A DNA stretch of 64,000 nucleotides from Streptomyces hyderabadensis (GCF_020404845.1 NZ_JAIOJZ010000023.1:1-64000), one strand, 5' to 3'. Numbered from the stretch's first letter, positions 46,867 through 56,224 are shown. The notes: generated by a model not told the origin, from the sequence alone. Numbers and translations: made by a program.

Positions 46867-49140
46867 GTGCAGGAAGAAGAGGGTCACTACGACATCGCGG
46901 TGGTGGGCGGAGGCCTGGCGGGGACGTGCGCCGCGATCGCCGCGGCCCGGCTGGGACGCCGGGTCGCCCTGGTGCACAACCGTCCAGTCCTGGGCGGCAA
47001 CTCCAGCAGCGAGATACGCGTGTGGGTCTGCGGCGCCACCGCGCACGGCGTGCACCGCTGGGCCCGGGAGACCGGCATCATGGGCGAGCTGTACACGGAG
47101 AACCAGTACCGCAACCCCGAGGGAAATCCGTACTACTGGGACCAGGTGGTGCTCGACGCGGTTCTCGCCGAGCCGCTGATCGACCTGTACCTCAACACCG
47201 ACGTCCGGGACGTCGAGGCCTCAGGACCGGAAGGCGCACGTGAGGTGCACTCCTGCACGGGCTGGGTGATGGGCTCCGAGCGCCGTGTCACCTTCCGGGC
47301 GCGGCAGTTCCTCGACTGCACCGGTGACGGACTGCTCGGCCATCTCGCCGGAGCCCGCTACCGGGTCGGTCGAGAGGCGCGCTCCGAGCACGGTGAACCG
47401 TGGGCGCCCGACGAGGCCGACGAGGCACTCCTCGGCTCGACGATCCTGTTCTACACCAAGGATGCGGGCCACCCGGTCAAGTTCGTCCCGCCCGGGTACG
47501 CCCGCGATCTCACGTCGACACCCCTCCTGCGCAACCGCGTCCTGCGCACCGGGGACAACGGCTGCGACTACTGGTGGATCGAGTGGGGCGGCGAGCTGGA
47601 CACCGTCCACGACAACGAGCGGATCCGCGACGAACTCCAGGCCGTCGTCATGGGTGTCTGGGACCACATCAAGAACTCGGGGGAGTTCCCGGACGCCACG
47701 GACCTCACCCTGGAGTGGGTCGGCAGCCTCCCCGGCAAGCGCGAGTACCGGCGGTTCGTCGGCGACCACGTACTGACCCAGCAGGACATCCTCCAGCAGC
47801 GGCAGTTCGAGGACCGGGTCGCCTTCGGCGGCTGGTCGGTCGACCTCCACCCCGTGCAGGGGATGTACGCCGACGAGCCCGGCGCCCGCCAGCGGTACGC
47901 CAACGGCGTCTTCCACATCCCGCTGCGCTGCCTGTACTCCGCGAACGTGACGAACCTGTTCTTCGCCGGTCGCAACATCTCCGCCACCCACATCGCCTTC
48001 GGCGCCACCCGCGTGATGGCCACCTGCGCCACCCTCGGCGAGGCCGCCGGAACCGCTGCCGCGCTCTGCGTGGACGAAGGACTCACGCCGCGCGAGCTGG
48101 CCACCACCCGCCCGGAGCTGGTCCGCCGCACGCTGCTGCGCCAGGACGCCTCCGTCATCGGCCTGTGCGCCGACGACCCCGCCGACCTGGCCCGTACGGC
48201 TCGCGTCAGCGCTTCCTCGCACCTCGACCAACTGGCCGCGGAGCCGACCGCCGACGCGCCCGGAACGCCGTACCCCCTCACCCGCGACCTGGCGCTGCTG
48301 CTTCCCGTGGACCCCGCCCTGCACGCGGTCGACCTGCTCGTCCACGGAGCGGAGGACGGACGGCCCCGCGAGCTGACCGTCGAGTTGTGGGGCACCGGTC
48401 TCCCGGAGAACGGCGTACCGGTCGACCACCTCACCACCACGACCGTCACGGCCGCGCCGGGCGGCCCGCACTGGGTGACCGCCCGCCTCGACCACCATCC
48501 GCAGGCCCCCGAGAACGTCGTCCTGATCGTCCGCGCCTGCCCCGGCGCCGCCCTCGTCCGCCTCCCGGCACGCACCGACGGCGTCCTCGCACTGCGTCGC
48601 AGGGCCGAGGGCGACGCGGCCGTCGACCACGACATCCCGGAGGAAGAGGGCCAGCTGGTCCTGGAGTGGCAGGCCCGGGGGCTGCGCCGGAACTCCTTCG
48701 CCTTCCGCGCCTCGCCGGCCACCCGCGCCTTCACCCCCGAGCAGGCGGTCGGTGGCCATCAGCGCCCGTACGGCGGCCCCCGGTTGTGGTCCTCCCAGCC
48801 GCTGCCCGATCAGTGGTTGCGCCTCGACTGGGACCATGAGCGGCAACTCGCCGAGGTGCGGCTGGTGTTCGACGACGATGTCGACGAATACCTGAACAAC
48901 CTCCACCGCCACCGCACCCCGTACGAGATCATGCCGGAACTCGTACGGGACTACCGCGTCCAGCACCAGGCCGCCGACGGCGCCTGGCACACCCTGCTGA
49001 CGGTGACGGGCAACCGCCGCCGCCACCGGGTTCACCGGTTCGCCGAAGCCGTGCGCACTCGCGCGCTGCGTCTCGTGGTGGACGCGACGCACGGCACACC
49101 GCGCGCCCATGTGATCGCGTTCAAGGCGTACGCGGCATAG
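46867..49140 (+). CDS. FAD-dependent oxidoreductase with C-terminal discoidin-like domain
   Basis: This 757-residue flavoprotein starts at GTG six bases after GGGAGG. The N-terminal two-thirds is a FAD_oxidored module: YDIAVVGGGLAGTCAAIAAARLGRRVALVHNRPVLGGNSSSEIRVWV (about 8-55), FLDCTGDGLLGHLAGARYRVGREARSEH, LPGKREYRRFVGDHVLTQQDI and IPLRCLYSANVTNLFFAGRNISATHIAFGATRVMATCATLGEAAG. The last 130 residues (LRLDWDHERQLAEVRLVFDDDVDEYLNN to HVIAFKAYAA) look like an F5/8-type C carbohydrate-binding sandwich. No signal peptide is seen. It lies beside IclR and upstream of a polysaccharide locus, so oxidation of a sugar or oligosaccharide is plausible. Confidence 0.85.
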   Translation: MQEEEGHYDIAVVGGGLAGTCAAIAAARLGRRVALVHNRPVLGGNSSSEIRVWVCGATAHGVHRWARETGIMGELYTENQYRNPEGNPYYWDQVVLDAVLAEPLIDLYLNTDVRDVEASGPEGAREVHSCTGWVMGSERRVTFRARQFLDCTGDGLLGHLAGARYRVGREARSEHGEPWAPDEADEALLGSTILFYTKDAGHPVKFVPPGYARDLTSTPLLRNRVLRTGDNGCDYWWIEWGGELDTVHDNERIRDELQAVVMGVWDHIKNSGEFPDATDLTLEWVGSLPGKREYRRFVGDHVLTQQDILQQRQFEDRVAFGGWSVDLHPVQGMYADEPGARQRYANGVFHIPLRCLYSANVTNLFFAGRNISATHIAFGATRVMATCATLGEAAGTAAALCVDEGLTPRELATTRPELVRRTLLRQDASVIGLCADDPADLARTARVSASSHLDQLAAEPTADAPGTPYPLTRDLALLLPVDPALHAVDLLVHGAEDGRPRELTVELWGTGLPENGVPVDHLTTTTVTAAPGGPHWVTARLDHHPQAPENVVLIVRACPGAALVRLPARTDGVLALRRRAEGDAAVDHDIPEEEGQLVLEWQARGLRRNSFAFRASPATRAFTPEQAVGGHQRPYGGPRLWSSQPLPDQWLRLDWDHERQLAEVRLVFDDDVDEYLNNLHRHRTPYEIMPELVRDYRVQHQAADGAWHTLLTVTGNRRRHRVHRFAEAVRTRALRLVVDATHGTPRAHVIAFKAYAA

Positions 49141-49159
49141 CGTCCCCGGGCCGGGTGGA

Positions 49160-49945
49160 TCAGACGGCGCCGAGGGCCTGGCTCACGGCGTCGGCGGCTT
49201 CGACGACCTCGCGGACGAGGGGGCCGCGGGCATCGCCGTCGACACGGGTGTCAAGCACGGAGGCCGCACCCCACAGGGAGACGGCCGCGACGATGGCGCC
49301 AGAGGCGTCGCGCACGGGAGCGGCGAGGGAGACGCGGCCCAGCGCACGCTCCTCGGACTCCACGGCGTACCCCGCCCGGTGGACACCGGCGATTTCCGCG
49401 TCGAGCTGGTCGTGACGGGTGAGCGTGAACCTGGTGTGCGCCTCCAGGGGCTCGGGCAGCAGCCTGCGCCGCTCCTCGGCCCCGAGACCGGAAAGGAGGC
49501 ACTTGCCGATGCCGGTGGCGTGCAGCGGCATGGTGTGTCCCGCCTGGGTGTACGACCTGGGGGCGCGGGAGCCCTCGAAGTTGCACAGGAACATCAGGAC
49601 GTGGCCACGGCGCACCGCGACGTTGGCACCGAGCCCGGTCCGGGCGGCCAGGTCCTGGACGACGGTGCGGGCGGCACGGTGCACGGGGTGGCGGTTGACG
49701 GCGGTCGCGGCCAGCGGGAGCGTGCCCAGGCTCAGGCGGTAGAGGTTGCTGACCGGGTCGCGCTCCACCATGTCGAGGCGCTCCAGCGTGGACAGCAGCC
49801 GGGACGCGGTGGAGGGGCCGAGCCCGGTCAGGTCCGCGATGTCCGACACGCGTAGCTCGGCACGTCCGGAGTCGAGCGCGCGCAGCACCGAGACGGCCCG
49901 CTCCACACTCTGGTTCGTCCCGGCGTCGGTCGCCCGAGTAGCCAT
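49160..49945 (-). CDS. IclR-family transcriptional regulator
   Basis: This 261-residue regulator has an IclR winged helix (QSVERAVSVLRALDSGRAELRVSDIADLTGLGPSTASRLLSTLERLDMVERDPVSNLYRLSLGTL, about 12-77) and effector domain with TGLGANVAVRRGHVLMFLCNFEG, PLHATGIGKCLLSGL, RAGYAVESEERALGRVSLAAPVRDASGAIVAAVSLWG. ATG 49945 is chosen over ATG 49963 by domain position. It is convergent with the FAD oxidoreductase gene and divergent from a LacI gene. A 15-bp motif upstream recurs upstream of the FAD gene, so that gene is the likely target. Confidence 0.92.
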   Translation of the reverse strand: MATRATDAGTNQSVERAVSVLRALDSGRAELRVSDIADLTGLGPSTASRLLSTLERLDMVERDPVSNLYRLSLGTLPLAATAVNRHPVHRAARTVVQDLAARTGLGANVAVRRGHVLMFLCNFEGSRAPRSYTQAGHTMPLHATGIGKCLLSGLGAEERRRLLPEPLEAHTRFTLTRHDQLDAEIAGVHRAGYAVESEERALGRVSLAAPVRDASGAIVAAVSLWGAASVLDTRVDGDARGPLVREVVEAADAVSQALGAV

Positions 49946-50009
49946 GCCCGTCCTCTGTCTCACTGCTGTTGCGGAAGGCGTGCTCCGGTGCCCCGCTGAG
50001 TGCAGGGGG

Positions 50010-50024
50010 CATGCGCGCTGTGCA
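50010..50024 (-). promoter_or_regulatory. predicted IclR site upstream of its own gene
   Basis: On the minus strand this reads TGCACAGCGCGCATG, the partner of TGCACTGTGCGCATG at 46763-46777, in the same orientation relative to its gene and about 65 bases upstream of the IclR start. Confidence 0.5.
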
Positions 50025-50129
50025 TGAGCTTAACGTGAGGTGCGCGGACGGTCGGTCCGGCCGTGACGGAGGGGCGGACGGTCCCGACCTCCGGATCCTC
50101 ACTTCCCGGCGTTGACGTACCCGCGTCAG

Positions 50130-50141
50130 TGAAACGTATCA
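50130..50141. promoter_or_regulatory. LacI-type operator upstream of the LacI gene
   Basis: TGAAACGTATCA is a near-palindrome around a central CG, as is typical of LacI-family operators. It lies 58 bases upstream of ATG 50199. A related palindrome, TGAAACCTTTCA, precedes the sugar ABC operon at 54276-54287. Confidence 0.55.
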
Positions 50142-50198
50142 TCGGTCGCATTCGCAGGTCGGGCCTGCAGATGCGCCCTAAAGTGGTGGAGCGCTCGA

Positions 50199-51233
50199 AT
50201 GACCGGGAGGTGCGCGGAGTTGGTGAGCATCAGAGAGGTCGCCGAGCGGGCAGGCGTCTCTGTCGGGACGGTGTCGAAGCACCTGAACACACCGCACCGG
50301 GTGGCTCCGGACACGGCCGAGAGGATCCGCCGGGCCATCGCGGACCTCGGTTACGTGCGCAACGAGGCGGCGCGGCAGCTGCGGGCGGGGCAGAGCAACA
50401 CACTGGCCTTCGTCGCACTGGAACTGCGCAACCCGTTCTTCGGCGAGGTGGCCCACGCGGTGGAGCGGCGTGCGGCGGCGGGCGGTCTCTTTCTGGTACT
50501 GGCGAGCAGTGACGGCGATCCGGTGCGGGAGTCGCAGTACATCGACATGTTCGTGCAGCAGCGGGTGCGCGGCATCATCCTGGCCTCGGGCACGACGCAG
50601 GACGCCGATCTCGAACGGCTCGCGGCACGAGGCATCCCCACGGTACTGGTCGACGCCTACGCACCGTCCGACCACTTCTCCTCGGTCTCCGTCGACGACG
50701 TGCTGGGCACCAAGCGAGCCGTGACCCATCTGATCGAGCAGGGCTGCCGCTCCATCGCGTTCGCCGGCGGACCCGACACGGTGCGGCAGATCGCCGAGCG
50801 GATCGACGGTGCCCGGCAGGCCGTGTCGGACCACCCCGGAGTGCGACTCGAAGTGCTGGCGACCGACGAACGGACCGTCGCGGCCGGGCGCCGGGTGGGA
50901 GACGCCATCGTCGCCCGGCCGCCGCGGGAACGGCCGGACGGGATCGTCGCGGCGAACGACTCGGTCGCCGCCGGTCTGGTGCAGTCCTTCGGAAACCGGC
51001 CCGGTCTGCGCATTCCGTCCGACATCGCACTGGTCGGTTACGACGACATGGAGTTCGCGGCCACCACGCTGGTGCCGCTGACCACGGTGCGGCGGCCGAG
51101 GGAGATCTTCGGTCGGACCGCGGTCGACCTGGTCCGGGACCAGGCCGAGGCCGAGGAGCGCCTGCCCGTCCGCACGATCGTGATCCAGCCGGAACTGATC
51201 GTGCGGGACAGCTCCCTGCGACGGCGCTGCTGA
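50199..51233 (+). CDS. LacI-family regulator of the carbohydrate locus
   Basis: This protein of about 344 residues has a LacI HTH and hinge (SIREVAERAGVSVGTVSKHLNTPHRVAPDTAERIRRAIADLGYVRNEAARQLRAGQS) and a periplasmic-binding-type effector domain: TLAFVALELRNPFFGEVAHAVERRAAAGGLFLVLASSDGDPVRESQYIDMFVQQRVRGIILASG, VSVDDVLGTKRAVTHLIEQGCRSIAFAGG, DIALVGYDDMEFAATTLVPLTTVRRP. ATG 50199 (GGTGGA upstream) or GTG 50223 may be the start. It is convergent with the heparinase-like gene with a 16-base gap. It probably responds to a sugar released by the locus. Confidence 0.92.
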   Translation: MTGRCAELVSIREVAERAGVSVGTVSKHLNTPHRVAPDTAERIRRAIADLGYVRNEAARQLRAGQSNTLAFVALELRNPFFGEVAHAVERRAAAGGLFLVLASSDGDPVRESQYIDMFVQQRVRGIILASGTTQDADLERLAARGIPTVLVDAYAPSDHFSSVSVDDVLGTKRAVTHLIEQGCRSIAFAGGPDTVRQIAERIDGARQAVSDHPGVRLEVLATDERTVAAGRRVGDAIVARPPRERPDGIVAANDSVAAGLVQSFGNRPGLRIPSDIALVGYDDMEFAATTLVPLTTVRRPREIFGRTAVDLVRDQAEAEERLPVRTIVIQPELIVRDSSLRRRC

Positions 51234-51249
51234 GCGGTGGACGACACGG

Positions 51250-53106
51250 TCACCCGGCAGCCACCGGCCGCGCGCGAAGGTCGAGACAGGCCTCGGCGGA
51301 TGTGCGCTGAAGGTCCAGACTGTGCACCGTGGTGACGGATCCGTCACGCAGGGTGTGGGCGTGCCGCACGATCCGGGCCTCCCAGGCGTCCGCGTCGTAG
51401 GACAGGCGCAGGGCGGCCCTGGCTCCTCGGACCGTCGCCCGGCCCGGGGCGTCCAGGACGACCGGCACGAAGGACATGAAACGCTCGGTGACGTCGACGG
51501 GGGAGTCGGCGGTGATGCGGTCGCGCAGAGTGAGCCGCCCGTCTGCGAAGGTGAACTCGCGAACGACGGAGGTCAGGGTGGGGACCGGGTAGGCACTCGC
51601 GATGTCGAGCCGGAACAGGCAGTGCCCCGGCTCCTGCTGTGCCTTGAGGACCCGGGCGCACGCCTGCCGTGAGGCGCGCTGGGTCGTCCCGTCGATCAGG
51701 GGGACGCTGTGTCCCTGGGAGCCGGTGCACAGGATGTCGTAGCGTTCGGGGCCGAAGTACCGGCCCGAGTAGAAGCCCTGCCCGAGTTCGGCGAGGAGCG
51801 GTTCGCCGTCGACGGCGAGCACGAAACTGCCCAGGTCGTTGTGGTTGTGCAGCTCGTCGTTGTGGCCGGCCTTCGCCGCGAACGCCACCTGCCGCCCGGC
51901 CGCCGTGGCGGAGGCGATCATCCATTGCACGTCGGGGAAGTAGTGTCCCGAGGCGGCACGGTCCGAGGATCCGGCGGCTGGGGGACCGGAGGCGGCCGGG
52001 CAGGAATCCTGGGACTCGGCGGCCCAGACGAGCGAGCGCAGGGCCGTCGGCCACGAGCCCATGGAGTTGACGGGTTCCGTCGCCAGGCGGTCCTGGGGCG
52101 GGGGCTGGAGGGAGGGGAAGCGGCGGCGCAACCGCGCGGCCAGGCCCGGATCGAGGAGGCTGTGCGGGGGAGTGTCGGAGAAGGCCGCGGTCGCCGTGCC
52201 CGAGAGGAAGACGCGTTCGGGGAAGCGGGCGATCTCCTCGACCTTGCCCGTGGGATCGTCGAACAGATCGATGCGGCCGCCGGTGCGTCGCAGCAGCGCG
52301 TCCGCGTAGACGGTGAAGAAGCCGAAACCGTAGCTCCAGTAGGCGAGTCCTTCCGGGCAGGCTCCGTCGTCCCCGTATCCGGCCAGGAAGCAGCCCATGG
52401 CCTCGATCATGCGGGTGGTGATGTGAGTGAGCGCATCGCCGTCACCAGGGCGCTCCGGGGTGTCGTCGAGGAGGTGGAGGGCCGCCATGCCCACCGAACC
52501 GGCGCACACCGCGGCCCAGTTGGTGCGCGCGCTCTCCCACCAGGGCGCCGGGTGCGTCAGGACGGGGCGCAGCACCCTGCGGTTCACCTCGTGCCGGATC
52601 CGCTCGCCGACCAGCGGACTCAGTCGTCCGGCGAAGAGGTGCCGCAGTTCGGCGAGGGTGAACGCCGTCTCCGCGGCGAACAGGTCGATCTGCTCCGGGT
52701 GCCGGGACGCGGGACTCGGGTCCAGGAGGCCGTCGATGTGCGCGGGCACGCACCAGGTGTACTCGTCGCAGACGGCCCAGACCAGGTCTTCGAGCGGCCC
52801 CAGGTCCGCGTGCGGGTGCGCGAGGGCGCTGAGCGCGAGGTCGGTGAGCCGGTTGCGTCGCCGACGGAAGTACACGTCCTCGAACGGGGCACGTGAGCCG
52901 TCCTCGGCGAAGCGCCGGTAGAGGGAGAACGGCAACGGCTCCGGACCGGCGTGCGCCCACCGGCCGGCCCGTTCGGCGACCGCCGCGAGCGCGGGACCGC
53001 TGTGGGGCGCCTCCCGGATGCGTTTCCACAGCTGAGGGGATCCGTAACCGGCGATCAGGTCCTCGCGTCGCCCGGCCCGCAGGGCCTCCGCCACGTCTTC
53101 CACCAC
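51250..53106 (-). CDS. heparinase II/III-like polysaccharide lyase
   Basis: This 618-residue protein has an alpha-helical toroid domain (about 1-370; Trp- and Arg-rich segments such as ARTNWAAVCAGSVGMAALHLL and GYGDDGACPEGLAYWSYGFGFFTVYADALL) and a beta-sandwich domain (about 385-618) beginning YFPDVQWMIASATAAGRQVAFAAKAGHNDELHNHNDLGSFVLAVDGEPLLAELGQGFY, the zinc/His-rich signature of heparinase II/III proteins. Tyr and His in the toroid are candidate catalytic residues. No signal peptide is visible, so it would act on imported oligosaccharides containing uronic acid. It follows the D-2-hydroxyacid dehydrogenase gene by 23 bases in one operon. Confidence 0.85.
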   Translation of the reverse strand: MVEDVAEALRAGRREDLIAGYGSPQLWKRIREAPHSGPALAAVAERAGRWAHAGPEPLPFSLYRRFAEDGSRAPFEDVYFRRRRNRLTDLALSALAHPHADLGPLEDLVWAVCDEYTWCVPAHIDGLLDPSPASRHPEQIDLFAAETAFTLAELRHLFAGRLSPLVGERIRHEVNRRVLRPVLTHPAPWWESARTNWAAVCAGSVGMAALHLLDDTPERPGDGDALTHITTRMIEAMGCFLAGYGDDGACPEGLAYWSYGFGFFTVYADALLRRTGGRIDLFDDPTGKVEEIARFPERVFLSGTATAAFSDTPPHSLLDPGLAARLRRRFPSLQPPPQDRLATEPVNSMGSWPTALRSLVWAAESQDSCPAASGPPAAGSSDRAASGHYFPDVQWMIASATAAGRQVAFAAKAGHNDELHNHNDLGSFVLAVDGEPLLAELGQGFYSGRYFGPERYDILCTGSQGHSVPLIDGTTQRASRQACARVLKAQQEPGHCLFRLDIASAYPVPTLTSVVREFTFADGRLTLRDRITADSPVDVTERFMSFVPVVLDAPGRATVRGARAALRLSYDADAWEARIVRHAHTLRDGSVTTVHSLDLQRTSAEACLDLRARPVAAG

Positions 53107-53129
53107 GAAAGTTCCTTTCTGGACGCGTG

Positions 53130-54146
53130 CTATGCGGTACGGGAGAACCGGTCCCGGCCGATCGCGTGGGCGAGCGGCTGGCCGAGGGCGAGTCGTTCCA
53201 CCTCGCGGACGGCTCCTTCACCGAGGCGGCGCACCTCGTTGCCGGCCGAGCCGGCGGAGTGCGGGGTGAGGACCACGTTCGGCAGGTCCCACAGCGGCGA
53301 GGTGCCCTCCGGTACCTCCGGCTCCGTGACGTCGAGCACGGCGTGGATCCTGCCGCCGGTCAGCTCCGCGACCAGTGCGCCCTGGTCGACGAGTGCGCCC
53401 CGTGCGGTGTTGATGAACGTGGCTCCGTCGGGCAGGAGTCCCAGATGCCGGGCCGTGATCATCCCCCGGGTGGTTTCGAGCAGTGGGGCATGCAGGGTCA
53501 CCACCGGGCAACGTGCCATCAGCTCGTCCAGGGACACGGACCGGGCGCCGAGCCGCTCCGCCTCCGCCGCGCTCGTCAACGGATCGTGCAGCAGGATCTC
53601 CACGTCGAAGGGGCTGAGCAGTTCGAGGACCCGTCGGCCGACCCGCGAGGCGCCGATGACGCCCACGCGCAGACCGTACAGACCACGTCCGCGGAGCAGT
53701 TCGGCAGCGTCCCGTGGGGCGCGGTGCGTGCGGTAGGCGTGCTGGACGGCGAACACGGCCTTGCCGCTGAGCAGGATCATCGCGAGGGTGTACTCGGCCA
53801 CGGGCCGGGCGTTGCCGTCCGCCTGGGAGGAGACGGCCAGGCCGTCGGCGAGGTCCGCGTCGTCCACCAGCGTGCGGACGCTGCCCGCCGTGTGCACGAG
53901 CGCGGCCAGCCGGGGGGCGAGTCGGCGCAGGCTCCGGCCGTGCGTGGTGGTTCCCCATCCGGTGACGAGGACGTCGGTGTCGGCGAGCACGTCGGCGGCC
54001 CGCGGATCTGTGAGCGTGCCGCCGCCGGGGGTGATACGGACGTCTCCGCACCGTTCCAGCCGTTCCCAACTCTCCTTGCTGAACAGGTCGTTGCGTGTGG
54101 AGTCGGGGAGGGCGACGGTGATCCTCCGGGGAGTAAAACGATTCAT
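53130..54146 (-). CDS. D-isomer-specific 2-hydroxyacid dehydrogenase
   Basis: This 338-residue NAD-linked dehydrogenase has the cofactor site YGLRVGVIGASRVGRRVLELLSPFDVEILLHDP (about 149-181). Catalytic residues are the Arg in GNARPVAEYTLA context plus NTARGALVDQGALV, the Glu in DVTEPEVPEGTSPLW and the His in LTPHSAGSAGNEV. ATG 54146 starts MNRFTPRRITVAL; the frame extends to 54185. It heads a two-gene operon with the heparinase-like lyase and probably reduces or oxidises a 2-keto/hydroxy acid formed after lyase action. A weak LacI-type site overlaps its start. Confidence 0.92.
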   Translation of the reverse strand: MNRFTPRRITVALPDSTRNDLFSKESWERLERCGDVRITPGGGTLTDPRAADVLADTDVLVTGWGTTTHGRSLRRLAPRLAALVHTAGSVRTLVDDADLADGLAVSSQADGNARPVAEYTLAMILLSGKAVFAVQHAYRTHRAPRDAAELLRGRGLYGLRVGVIGASRVGRRVLELLSPFDVEILLHDPLTSAAEAERLGARSVSLDELMARCPVVTLHAPLLETTRGMITARHLGLLPDGATFINTARGALVDQGALVAELTGGRIHAVLDVTEPEVPEGTSPLWDLPNVVLTPHSAGSAGNEVRRLGEGAVREVERLALGQPLAHAIGRDRFSRTA

Positions 54147-54287
54147 TCGATCGACGCTAAGTGTCGCGGCCCAGACCGTCAACAAGTGGGACGTAATGAG
54201 GGAGAAGTCGAACTCTTCTCTGACCGGTTCATTGACTCGCCCGTCATCCGGGGGCTAACTTCCCCGAAATCAGAGTGAAACCTTTCA
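54134..54287. promoter_or_regulatory. divergent control region with two LacI-type sites
   Basis: TGAAACCTTTCA (54276-54287), a perfect 5-bp-arm palindrome, lies 58 bases upstream of the ABC permease start. A weaker relative, TAAAACGATTCA (54134-54145), overlaps the start of the divergent dehydrogenase. Both resemble the palindrome upstream of the LacI gene at 50130-50141. Confidence 0.5.
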
Positions 54288-54345
54288 CCCTCACGGTGCG
54301 GTCGCCTCCCACCCGCAGTCGCACCGGGAAGGAAGGAACCGTGCC

Positions 54346-55302
54346 ATGGTGAGTCCCGTCGCGGAGCGCCCAGCCGCCGCCCCGACGCCGAAGTCGAAAA
54401 GGGCGGCCCCACCCAAGAGGCACTTCCCCTGGTTCGTCTACGTCGGACTGTTGCCGCTCTTCGCGCTGCTGGGACTGCTGGCCTACTATCCGGCGTTCAG
54501 CGGCGTCTACCACTCGTTCTTCGACTGGCGGCCCGGGTTCGACTCACCGTTCGTGGGCCTGGACAACTACCGCGAGATGCTCGCCGACGACCTGTGGTGG
54601 GACTCGTTCAAGAACCTGGGCTACATCTTCGTCGTCAGTGTCACGGTGATGTGGTTCTTCCCGCTGCTGGCCGCCGAGCTGGTGATCAGCCTGCGCAGCG
54701 AGCGGCTCCAGTTCGCCTTCCGGACGATCCTGATCGTGCCCCTCGCCTTCCCCGGCGTGGTGACGGTCCTGGTGTGGTCGTTCATCTTCGACCCCAACGA
54801 CGGCATGCTCAACCAGGCGCTCGACGCGGTCGGACTCGGCTCCCTCGCCCACAACTGGGTCGGCGACCCGGCGACCGCTCTCGCGGCCCTGCTGGTGATC
54901 GGCTTTCCCTGGGTGGCCAGCCTGCCGTTCCTGGTCTTCCTCACCGCGCTGCAGAACATCCCCAAGGAGGTCTTCGAGGCGGCCGCACTCGACGGCTGCG
55001 GCCGTTGGCGGCGGGTGATCAGCATCGATCTCCCCTTGATGGCGGCCCAGATGAAACTGCTGTTCTTCCTCGCGACGATCTCGGTGCTGCAGTTCGGCTT
55101 CGCCGCCTACCTGGTGACCGGCGGCGGACCCGACAACGCCACCCAGGTTCCGGTCCTGCGCATGATCAGTATCGCCTTCCAGGGCAGCGACTGGGGATAC
55201 GCCGCCACGCTCTCGACCACCCTCTTCGTCATCACCGCACTGCTCAGCGGCGTGCTCACGCTGATCCGCAGGAAGGAGAACTCCGATGTCCGAGCGCTCT
55301 GA
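54346..55302 (+). CDS. carbohydrate ABC transporter permease (UgpA/MalF type)
   Basis: This 318-residue permease has six helices. After a basic N-terminus, the first helix (FVYVGLLPLFALLGLLAYYPAFSGVYHSFFDW) and FVGLDNYREML lead to the EAA loop FEAAALDGCGRWRRVISIDLPLMAAQMKLL. It forms the membrane channel of a CUT1-type sugar importer with the following permease. A GGAAGGAAC site precedes ATG 54346. The downstream gene overlaps it by 17 bases. Confidence 0.94.
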   Translation: MVSPVAERPAAAPTPKSKRAAPPKRHFPWFVYVGLLPLFALLGLLAYYPAFSGVYHSFFDWRPGFDSPFVGLDNYREMLADDLWWDSFKNLGYIFVVSVTVMWFFPLLAAELVISLRSERLQFAFRTILIVPLAFPGVVTVLVWSFIFDPNDGMLNQALDAVGLGSLAHNWVGDPATALAALLVIGFPWVASLPFLVFLTALQNIPKEVFEAAALDGCGRWRRVISIDLPLMAAQMKLLFFLATISVLQFGFAAYLVTGGGPDNATQVPVLRMISIAFQGSDWGYAATLSTTLFVITALLSGVLTLIRRKENSDVRAL

Positions 55303-56224
55303 CGTGCTGACGGCGCGGCGTACCCGGGCCCAGCTCCGCCCCCTGCCGACCGAGGTCCGGTCCGGCGGCAAGGCCGCGGACCGATCCCGCCGCCGGCCGC
55401 GCGGCGGCGGGATCGGCCAGGGAGCGGTGATCCTGGTACTCACGGCGATCGCCGTGGTGGCGCTGTTCCCCTACCTGTTCATGTTCATGACGTCGTTCAA
55501 GACGAACCGGCAGTTCAACGACAGCTACTGGATACCGACCTGGCCGCTGGAACTGGAGAACTACAGCACGGCCTGGCACCAGATCCAGCCCTACTTCATC
55601 ACCTCGATCCTCGTGGCGCTGGCCGCCATCGCCGGGACCGTGGCGCTGTCCTCGCTCGCCGGATTCCTCTTCGCCCGCTACGAGTTCGTGGGCCGCGGCG
55701 TGCTGTACGGCATGATCGTCATGCTGATGATGGTGCCGCCGGTGGCGAGCCTCATCCCGATGTTCGTGCTCATGCGCGACCTGGGGCTGCTCAACACCAT
55801 GACCGTCCTGATCCTTCCGCACATCGCCAGCAGCGTCGTCCTGGCCACGATCCTGATGCGCACCTTCGTCGCGCAGATTCCCCAGGAACTCTTCGACGCG
55901 GCACGGATCGACGGAGCCGGCGGGCCCCGTATGTTCCGTTCCCTCGTGCTGCCGCTGTCGATGCCCATCATCGGTACGGTCTCGCTGCTCACCGTCATCG
56001 GCGTGTGGAACGACTTCTTCTGGCCGCTCCTCGTCATCACCGAGGACAAGTTGCGCACGATCCCGGTCGGACTCGCCTTCTTCAAGGGGCAGAACGCCAC
56101 CGAGTGGGGCCCGCTGTTCGCCGGCTACACCCTGGCCAGCCTGCCTCTGCTGCTCCTGTTCACCTTCCTGTCGAAGTACTTCCTCGCCGGAGTGCAGGGC
56201 GGACTGCCCGGCACCGGCAAGTAG
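55286..56224 (+). CDS. carbohydrate ABC transporter permease (UgpE/MalG type)
   Basis: This 312-residue permease has an Arg-rich cytoplasmic leader of about 45 residues and then six helices. Characteristic are LFPYLFMFMTSFKTNRQF, YSTAWHQIQPYFITSILVALAAIAGTVALSSLAGFLFARYEF and the EAA loop ELFDAARIDGAGGPRMFRSLVLPLSMPIIGTVSLLTVIGVWNDFFWPLLVI. Its start overlaps the previous gene by 17 bases, indicating translational coupling. No ATPase gene is in the locus; Streptomyces CUT1 importers commonly use the shared ATPase MsiK. Confidence 0.95.
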   Translation: MSERSDVLTARRTRAQLRPLPTEVRSGGKAADRSRRRPRGGGIGQGAVILVLTAIAVVALFPYLFMFMTSFKTNRQFNDSYWIPTWPLELENYSTAWHQIQPYFITSILVALAAIAGTVALSSLAGFLFARYEFVGRGVLYGMIVMLMMVPPVASLIPMFVLMRDLGLLNTMTVLILPHIASSVVLATILMRTFVAQIPQELFDAARIDGAGGPRMFRSLVLPLSMPIIGTVSLLTVIGVWNDFFWPLLVITEDKLRTIPVGLAFFKGQNATEWGPLFAGYTLASLPLLLLFTFLSKYFLAGVQGGLPGTGK

